A program made the translations under genes and the position numbers. A stretch of 64,000 nucleotides of DNA. Source: Cryptomeria japonica (Eukaryota > Streptophyta > Pinopsida > Cupressales > Cupressaceae). How positions within the stretch are numbered: the first letter of the stretch is position 1; every line of letters begins with the position of its first letter. The notes under the pieces are model-generated. The model did no database searches and was not told the origin of the DNA. It was given only the letters and a program-made list of their open reading frames with translations. Location: the NCBI RefSeq assembly GCF_030272615.1, contig NC_081413.1:162750849-162814848 (forward strand), written 5' to 3'. Below, piece after piece: positions 56,231 through 64,000 of this stretch.

Positions 56231-57467
56231 TGTAGCATCATAAAATTGTAACCCTAGCAATGTTTTCCTGCATTAGGGTCCTCATGCATGTGAACTCAAA
56301 TCCTCTAGCTTGATCAGAGACTGGAGAGTGCTCAGCTTATGAAAAATAGCTTCTTCCTTGGCCTCTACATCACCCTGGCTGCATTCTGCCTTAGAGAAAG
56401 GGATAGGACAGGAGTGTGGCACCACTATCCCCCCTTGGATAGGGGTGTGATACCCTTGTCCTCCTAGGATAGGGGCATGGTGCCCCTGTCCTTGCCCTAT
56501 TTTACGACATGACCCTTTCTAGAGCATATCTTGTGGGTTGTGTTTCGGGCAGAAAACCTCCTCGATGTCGGCCCGCGATGAAATTCAAATCCACCAACAT
56601 GTATTTAAGAAGAATTCATCCTCTCATTTGCATAAGTGGAATTTCAATAAGGTCATGTTGCATAAGCGATCAAGAATTCAAGAGCATTCAAGCATTCTTT
56701 TCCAGCATTGAGCATTCTCAAGTTCCCTTCAAGGCTAGGTGTTGCATTCAAGTCAAGGACTCAACCATTGAAGAGGAGATTCCTTTTAACATACAATTCC
56801 ACACAATAATTTCTATCAACATTGCTGCTACAACTTCCCTTGAGGTGATTTACAATTCAGTCTTTCATTTACATCTACTTGCAAGTACTTTCTTTCATTA
56901 CTTGGTTGATTCCAAAAGTGGGGTTGACCTAAAGGCAAACCCCCAATCTTAACACATTTCCCTCTCTTTTCTGTGTGTAGGTTGCAAGTATGGGGTTGTA
57001 CTTTTGGATTCAGGTTTCATTTGCAGAGGTGGAAAAACCCTTTTCATTTTGTGGATTTTTCGGAGGACCGTGTATATTCCCGCCACAGTCAGGACAACTT
57101 TTTGTAAAATTTGTAGGGCAACTTCGTCTTGACATTTTACTACCAAATCCAGGTGCACAAATTCAACCCATATTCTGATCTCAAGTTATAATCAATTCTT
57201 TGTCAAATTTTCACTACATAATCTAATCAATTCCCTTCCATTTTGAACAAAGGAAGAGGGGATCATCCTAACATTCTCAATTCATTTAGAATTTAATCTA
57301 TCATCTTTGTGTGGAGATTGAATCTATTGAATTATCTCATCCCTTATCTTCCTAATGTAATGGTGAAAAGTGCTTGAAGGATAATCAATAGTGAAACTCT
57401 CATCTCTCTTTGAGGGAAAAGGTTGTTTTCCTCTTGATCCACCACTCATCATTTTCCCACCATTACA
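56231..57467 (+). mobile_element. 3' LTR of the Ty3-type element
   Basis: It begins TGTAGCATCATAAAATTG and ends ACCATTACA. It is colinear with 43123-44332, with an extra stretch near 56425-56480 in which GATAGGGG.TG and CCCCTGTCC motifs are duplicated. Confidence 0.85.
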
Positions 57468-57472
57468 CTAAT

Positions 57473-57822
57473 ATAACAAAAATTTGTTGGATTGCAACAA
57501 GAAATCAAGGACATTTACTGCAGGCATGTGTGTAGGTTTGATGGTGGGAACTAGCCATTGAAATTTGTATTTGATCGTTGCGGTCCCAACAACAAAATCT
57601 TTGTCAAGTAGCTATGAATGGGAGAAGAGTAGACAAGTGCTTTTATTATTTTTTGATTTCCATCACTTGTTATACCTTTTTGAAGCTATAGAATTAGCTC
57701 CATCAAGCATCTCTACCCAATGACATGATCACACAAAGATCTTGGCCATCAATTTTTTGGAAGGCATCCTCTTGGTATCACAATTAGAAGGCAAGTAAGC
57801 TGGACCCACATCCATTTGTTAT
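57473..57822. repeat. Unit 2 of the roughly 1.1-kb tandem repeat, right part
   Basis: It is colinear with 41935-42215: ATTTACTGCAGGCATG, GATGGTGGGAAC, AATTAGAAGGCAAGTAAGCTGG, GGACCCACATCC. Similarity stops at 57820. It resumes the unit interrupted at 43117. Confidence 0.7.
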
Positions 57823-58567
57823 CATCAAAATATCAATGACAAAGGACAAAATATAATCAATTCCAAGGAAGGTGAATGATTTATTGCATAGGCCACAATG
57901 CATACAAAGGGACCAGTAGTTTGGTAGATGTGAATACAATTAATATTTGTAAACATTTATTGAAAGGCAGTGAAGGGGTAATATAACATTTCAAGAAAGG
58001 TAGTCTTTCCATTTGGAGACCAACTAATGGAAAAGCCCATTCTTCTAAAGGCTACCAAGCCACAGATATTGTTTGTAGGCAGAATAATGGATAAATGGTT
58101 GAGGGTTGTGTTGGTGAATAGTCATGAGTATATCATGCACATTGTAAAGGAGGTTTTGGGTCAATAATTTATCTTATAACACCATAAATATAGTGTTAAT
58201 CCATTCATACTAGCATTTTCCTTGGCAATGCTAATTTACATGGGCACGTCAAAGGAATGGGCTAAAAAATTGACTTAGATGGTGTTCAAGTATGATTTTC
58301 TTGGTGAGATTGATGTGTCCATAGAAAATAAAGATAGTAATCTCCTTATTACTCTTCCTCAAAAGTATTATATCAGCAAGGATGGTGGAGTTGAGGTCCA
58401 CAAGTTTCCAATTGAGAAAAATTTGGAGCCTGACATTGTGATGGCTTGTTGGGGGGAGATAGACAAAAATATCAATTTCTTTCTTCTTTCAGCCAAAATC
58501 AAGGAACCCACAAGTCCATATTGGGAGTGGGATTACCTAACCACTAAAGGTTTTATGGAGGAGTGGT
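57823..58567 (+). pseudogene. Unrecognised ORF fragment abutting an LTR
   Basis: In one frame with few stops: GDQLMEKPILLKATKPQILF, GRIMDKWLRVVLVNSHEYIM, NPFILAFSLAMLIYMGTSKE, VFKYDFLGEIDVSIENKD, LLITLPQKYYISKDGGVEVH, IVMACWGEIDKNINFFLLSA, SPYWEWDYLTTKGFMEEW. It is well-formed protein-like sequence but I do not recognise it. It ends exactly where an LTR starts at 58568, and the last codons (ATGGAGGAGTGG) are purine-rich enough to serve as a polypurine tract. It is probably the C-terminal end of the internal ORF of a non-autonomous gypsy-related element. Confidence 0.5.
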
Positions 58568-60200
58568 GCAGGAGCACCTAGTGAAGCTAATGGAGCACTT
58601 CATCAAATTTTGGTTTGAAATGGCCTATGTTGGTATCAATTAAATAATGGACTTTTTGTATGTCCAAAGAGTTTTCTTAGTGTGTTTAAGTTTCCTTTAT
58701 GTCTTAGTTTTGTTGTTTGTTGAGTTTTTGGTCTATTTTTAATATTTTATGCTTTGTAAGCTTGGAATGGGCAAAATGTGGAAAAATGGTCAAAACACTT
58801 TCTAAAGCCTTTTTAGGAATTGAAATATGTTTGTGTGTTTATATTAAACCATTTCACATGGTGGAGTTAAGTCTATTTGGCTCCCAAGTCAAAAATGCTA
58901 ATTGTACTAAAAATTGTCAAAGTTGTCAAACAACATTTTGACAATTTTTGGAAAATTTACAAAAATAAGGAAAAAGGTGGTTATTGGTGAGTAATAGGGT
59001 ATGATTTGGGTGGTGAGTGTCTATTTAAATCCTCACACAACTTTTTATCAGGTTGGCGTTCGAAGAAAAGAAGATTTCAATACAAAAACTCAAGATTTTG
59101 TCATTTTTATCACACTTTTTGCTCCAAATGGTATAGTAGTCCATACTTCCTGAGCATTTGGCTGTTCTATTTTCATTTGGGAAGTTTTTTGATGTTTTTT
59201 TGAATCTTTTTCAGCTGGTTTTATGTGCTGGTGTGAAGTTTTAGCATTGTAGCAAAATTATTTTGTTTTACCTTGTTCTCGGTTGAGTAAGGGTTTGGCT
59301 TCAATAAAGGAAACAACTTGATTTTCTTTGGCTCTTTCTCCATGGCCTCTAAGAGTAAATTTTTTGTACATAGACTTCTTGTACATACATTTTTTTGTTT
59401 ATTGGCAATGGCAAAGAAAGTGGTTTTTGTTGCTAACTAGGTGAGCTTCCATAGCCCGGCTAGTGAACTTTCATGGTGAAAACAAAGTTGCTCTACAAAC
59501 CCATGACAAGTGAACCTTATTTTGGTTTCCCAAGGTGGAATGAAGTTTTATCAGAGATTTTAAGCCATATGGAAGAGTTTTCTAATGAATAATTAGTTGA
59601 GAAATGCATTTTGAGCAGCCAAAGTATTGAAATACAATGGTTTTTGAGCACCTTTCCTCTTGAAACTTGGTTGCACATCAAGTGTTTGTCTTTATGATTG
59701 AAGAGAAAGAATTTTTAAGGCTTCATATTGATGGTACAGACCTTCCCAAAATATTTTATGGTCTGAAGAAGAGTTTGGAATGGTGATAAGGTGTTTGAAG
59801 ACTTAAAACCCTTGAAAACCCTTATTTTTAGGTACATTTATAGGACAACAGTTGTATGGTCCTATCATACCTCCTCATAGAAAAAATTTGAAAGATATCC
59901 ATAAAGGGTATCTATAAATGCAAAAGTTTCATGAGGTGTTTTGGCAGTTTGTGGAGTTATAAGCATTTTAGCAGTTTTGGAGGGCTAATTAGGACTCTCT
60001 TCTTGTAGCCCTGTTTCGAGCTTTTCCTCAAATTGGGTAAGAAGAAAATTGGAAAGACCATCAAACCAAGTTTAATTAAGCCTAAGAGGATGTTAGAAAA
60101 TGTCCTATACCTCCTACAACTCTTGGTGATTGATCTTGGTGTTTGGAGCTAAGAAGCTAAGTTTCACTTTTGTGAGACTTGAGAACAAGTTTGAGTGAAA
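58568..60200 (+). mobile_element. LTR related to the gypsy LTR (right end uncertain)
   Basis: It starts TGCAGGAGCACCTAGTG, the same first 12 bases as the gypsy 5' LTR at 10588 (minus). It also shares TTGTCAAAGTTGTCAAACAAC-like motifs (58915-58937) and an ACCCTTGAAAACCCTTATTTT block near 59810 that matches the gypsy LTR near 8930 (complement). The right end and any primer site were not found. Confidence 0.5.
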
Positions 60201-62936
60201 ACAAGAACCGACATGGTAGGAAGATCTCAGGGTGGAAATGAAGCATAGAGAAGGAAAGACATCAAAGAAAAAATACATAAATAGGTGAAAAAACCTTTAA
60301 CAATTACCTTTGAGGGAACTTGCAAGCCAAATTGATTACAAACACACAATTTGAGCCAATTTTTTACTATCTCCCTATCAGGAGGAGGAAATTGATGAGG
60401 AGGATGTTGCAAAGATAGTGGGTGTGTTACAACTAGGACATAGGGAGGAATGGGTTTTAGAGGAGAATCAGGATGTGGAATAAATTGCAAGGTCTAAAGC
60501 TCATGCTGACTATGGAAAGGATTTTCTAATCATCAAGCAGCCTAGGACAGTGAGAGAAATGAGTAAGATGGCAAAGTGTCACAATGTTGTCGATAAACAA
60601 GAGTAGAGTTGAGCGATACCTGGTTGATGGTTGAGGTTGTATTTATGAAGATAATAATGATAGATGAAGGATCATATGTTTTTTTATTTTTTCCATTATT
60701 TTGCTTTAGTGAATCATTGGAAGCCGTGTTGTCTATGCAATGAATAAAATAATTTTTTGTTTTAACTTTTTTGTAAAACAATAGCTTGCAAACTTCTATG
60801 ATAAGCTTAGTTATTAGCTTTAAGTTTTATGTTTTATATTTTTTCTTATTCTTAGGAAAGGAATTGTGTATAAAACAATTTACTATTATTGTAATATATA
60901 TAAGTTTTCAATATCAGTTCTAAACTTCTATGAATTAATTTGCAGTATTCTTCTTCTTCTTAGCTCTCTTTTTTGTGTCTTTTAATTTTGTAATCTTTCA
61001 ATTTGGAGGGATGGGTGTCAACGAACTAATTTTAATATTAGATAATTGTTATCTTTGCATGATTTAATATAATTTTGTTTAATTATTATTAAATTAATTT
61101 AAAAATAAAATAATGAATAAATAATATTTTAATTAAATCTATGTTATGTTTTCTAAAAGTATATCTTATTATTCAACTGTGGGTGGTTGTTAGATTTATA
61201 TATGGTACTGATGGATGTTCTATATTTTCCCATATTCAAGTGTAATCCAATTTGCATTGAACTGTCACTGAGAATAATTAAATATGTATCTACATCTAAA
61301 TTATTAGAGGACAAGTATACATTATCCTTTTGTATTCAACCTCTGCATTAGACATTCTATATAGAGATGGTACCCGCATGCTGATTATCATAAAGGCAAT
61401 CATTACAGTGATCATAAAAACTATCACATGGGGTTGGTTGTCACAACGTTTCCACAAAAATTAGTCATTAATTAAGAGATCAAAACCCACTTTGGCACTC
61501 GTACCAAAAATCCTTGCAGAGATTTATTCTAATTCTTTGGCTTGATTTTTGCACATCATTCAATGATGGGTGGTCTTTCTAGGTCAAGGAATGAGTATTG
61601 CCACATGCCACCTCAAGTACCTTTCACTTACCATCCTATCAACCATCCTAATTTGGCAAGTGCCAATGTGTGATAATGTCCATTAATCCATTGTTATCCT
61701 TCCATCCTTTCTTTTAACTTTTTGATAACCATTTTAATGCCCAATACTGCCTCTATTCGATTCTTGCCATTTGTCCCTTTGTATGATTTGGAAATGAGTT
61801 GGTCTTATAATGTGTGCCACATATTAACTATTTAATTTAAATGTGTGAAAAACCAATATGGTATCAATTTTCCAACACATGCCATGTGTCCAAATCATAC
61901 CTTTCCTATTGGGGAGAATCATATGTTGTGGTTCCTGCATTGATAGTGATGAAATGATGGATTTTGATAGTGAATAGCAAATCTATATTCAGATTTTGTA
62001 CTAAAAATATTTTGTAGACTATCAATCACATCTACTATCATATCATCAAATATCAACAATGAAGGTTCAATTTTGGGCCTAAGATTTGACAAAACAAAAT
62101 TTATTCACAGCTTGACCAGAATTGAGACAAATATCATTTTTTTATTGTATCACAAGTGAAATAGCGATGAATTATCGTTAGTTAATTTTATTAAAAAGGA
62201 ATTTCTATATTTAATTATAAAAACATTCTATGTTGCCAGATGAAATTGTTTATATAGAAAAATCAACAAAATTTGAAGATTTAATAAATGATTATAAAAC
62301 AATAGCATATTTTCCATTATTATTTATTTTTTTCTTTTACCAACAAAAGGCTAAAGCATAAACTATTATATTAATAGTATAAAGATTTTGTAGACTAGGA
62401 AGTTGGTGTGACAGTCGCTCTGGTCCTCCACACTTTTCACACTCCAATGGGGGATCGATTCATCTCTATAAATAAAGCTTATCCTGAAGATAGTAGCTAT
62501 GTACCTGGTTCATGAACACAAAAAGAAGGGGAAATAGATTGGAAATAGAGGTTTGCCTAATTCAAACCCTGGTTTAGGAATTAAACTTGAATGAAATGTT
62601 TCAAATACCTAAATAAATAATGGAAGGATATGCCTCAAATTTGCAATGTCTGATAATGATGCTTTTCTTCTTGAATGTAATCAAATGTTTTGTATGAAAT
62701 GGCATGAACATGAAAAACCCTAATCACACACACATACTTGCATATGAATGTTGTAAATTTCTCCACAATGATTGAATGAAGAAAATGGAGCCTTGAAGAC
62801 CTCTAAAAATGCTTGATGATGAATGCTTGATTTTTTTAATGAAATTGCTAGTTATGGAGACTTAGATTGAAATTTATTGATCAAATGGACTTATATATGA
62901 CGATCTAGGTTAATTTACCAATTAGGTGTTTGCATG
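60201..62936. other. AT-rich sequence without a recognisable gene
   Basis: 60360-60620 has a short acidic open stretch (EEEIDEEDVAKIVGVLQLG) that I cannot assign. 60780-61440 is very AT-rich. 62028-62190 is a partial copy of the dispersed repeat seen at 37.7 and 38.3 kb (AATATCAACAATGAAGG, TTTGACAAAACAAAATTTA, GAATTGAGACAAAT). CTATAAATAAAG at 62476 resembles a TATA box, but no coding sequence follows. Confidence 0.5.
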
Positions 62937-64000
62937 TGTTGGCATTGTTTTGTCATTGATGTCAACCGGTAAGTATGCCAACCGTTATGCAAGATGTTGT
63001 TGTCGGCACTGGAGATTGTTGGTAAGTTCATGTCAACAGGTATGAAAGTTGACGTTACTGATATGCAGATTCTTGGCATGTTGATGTCAACGCGTAAGTC
63101 TGTCAACCGGTAAGAAAACAAACCTGGTAAGTATGGTCTAAGATAGCATGTCCTAATTGACAGAACATAGAAGTGCACGCTATGAAGGTTAACTGATTAG
63201 TGTATACCAGTAGCATGTTCGGTCGGTGACCAAGTTTGAACCAACACATTAAAGTGATTTGGATGCTAACAGAGATGTCACATGGACTCCAGGTGGCGAA
63301 CATGTAGTGGTAGGTGAATGGTGTGTCGGCGAGTTAGTTGCCGACTAGGTCGGTATTAAATGTCGACTGCGAAGATCACAAATCAGTTGCAGAGGATTGT
63401 GGCTCAAAGAAGATCGAAGGGAAGAGATTTTATTCTTTGATATTCTAATCAAAGTAGGACATATGATTGTCTTGTTGAGCCAAAGATGGAAATAGCTAGA
63501 TCATTTATTATGATAAAAAAAATCAAGACTAATGAATAGGGTCCAGTTTGCTAAATATAGTAAATATTTTTAGGAAGAATAGAAAGGGAAGAGCTTTTTG
63601 CTAAACCATTGCAGGTTGTTGATTCAAGAATATGAGATCTGATTTGATATGGATTGTGATCGATGAAGAAAAACCTAAGCGCGTGAAGTTTGAGTTTTTT
63701 TTTGGAAAGAAAGCATGTGTATAAATATACAAATCAAAGACTTAAGCTTAGAGTGAGTAAGAGAGAGGATGTTGGATGATTGATGAGAAAGTGTGTTTCT
63801 ACCAGGTGAGAGTTGAGTAGTCTGAGTGTTGATTGAAAAATCTTGAAGTGACTGAGTGTTAGTTGAAGAATCAGTAAGGAAGGTTTAACCAGAAAGGTTT
63901 AAGGTAACTAGTAGACAGTTACAAAGTGTAACAATTTATCTAGCCGGTAGTGTCTGAACCGGTAAGATAGCAACAGAGAGTGAAGGAGAGTAGATAGAGT
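62937..64000 (+). mobile_element. Start of another LTR (runs off the window)
   Basis: It begins TGTTGGCATTGTTTTGTCATTGATGTCAAC, described by position 62937-62966, the same opening style as the LTRs at 14812, 34251 and 40753. CCGGTAAG-type motifs recur through it (for example 62966, 63108, 63958). The C-rich signature and right end are not reached before the window ends. Confidence 0.55.

Larger units (their letters stand above)
43123..57467 (+). mobile_element. Ty3-type gag-protease element without polymerase, split by a copia element
   Basis: It is flanked by CTAAT at 43118-43122 and 57468-57472. LTRs are 43123-44332 and 56231-57467. Without the 6.66-kb copia insertion and its target duplication, the element is about 7.7 kb. 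It encodes a Ty3-type gag, an altered protease domain and a Pro-rich C-terminal tail, then stops. No reverse transcriptase or integrase is present. The coding frame before (48054) and after (54720) the insertion is the same once the insertion is removed. Confidence 0.85.

Noticed and set aside
56990-57178. Open frames inside the Ty3-type LTRs
   Set aside because: Short, not conserved between the two LTRs, and without protein-like composition.

Overview
This window looks like nuclear repeat DNA of a large plant genome. It is AT-rich and almost entirely made of decayed LTR retrotransposons, with one decayed hAT-like DNA transposon and several local tandem repeats. I found no intact host gene, tRNA, rRNA or CRISPR array. 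Long C-rich LTRs, initiator-tRNA-Met primer sites and deep nesting suggest a gymnosperm, probably a conifer. That is inference from style, not from a marker gene.

Layout, left to right. (1) 1-1.13 kb: right part of a plus-strand LTR. (2) 1.15-13.97 kb: a minus-strand non-autonomous LTR element ('copy 2') whose second ORF is split by a Ty3/gypsy element (2.82-10.59 kb, minus); that gypsy pol is itself split by a 1.54-kb LTR-like insertion with a CAATG target duplication (3772-5310). (3) 13.98-16.05 kb: 3' end of a plus-strand relative ('copy 3'). (4) 16.05-17.17 kb: tandem repeats. (5) 17.17-26.56 kb: a solo LTR (ATAAG duplication) split by a complete non-autonomous LTR element ('copy 1', 17423-25345, GTCTC duplication). 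(6) 26.6-29.15 kb: degraded repeats and one minus-strand ORF fragment. (7) 29.15-33.29 kb: a Ty1/copia deletion derivative (TTTAC duplication) lacking reverse transcriptase. (8) 33.42-37.45 kb: a hAT-like transposase pseudogene interrupted by the 5' end of another LTR element. (9) 38.65-40.62 kb: an unrecognised minus-strand pseudogene. (10) 40.75-41.82 kb: solo LTR. (11) 41.82-57.82 kb: a tandemly repeated unit whose second copy holds a Ty3-type gag-protease element (43123-57467, CTAAT duplication), which in turn holds an almost complete Ty1/copia element (48060-54714, minus, TTGAT/TTGAC duplication). (12) 57.8-60.2 kb: an ORF fragment running into an LTR related to that of the gypsy element. 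(13) 60.2-62.94 kb: AT-rich sequence. (14) 62.94 kb to the end: start of another LTR.

The most interesting content is the element family represented by copies 1-3. It has full LTRs, a tRNA-Met primer site and purine tracts. It carries only two ORFs: a coiled-coil plus zinc-knuckle gag-like protein and a large protein of about 1,120 residues that I do not recognise. There is no protease, reverse transcriptase or integrase. Copies 1 and 2 are strongly diverged yet align over both ORFs, so the proteins appear to have been maintained through transposition. Members share LTR and purine-tract features with the copia element at 48-54.7 kb, so copia-type enzymes are the most plausible source of mobility (inference).
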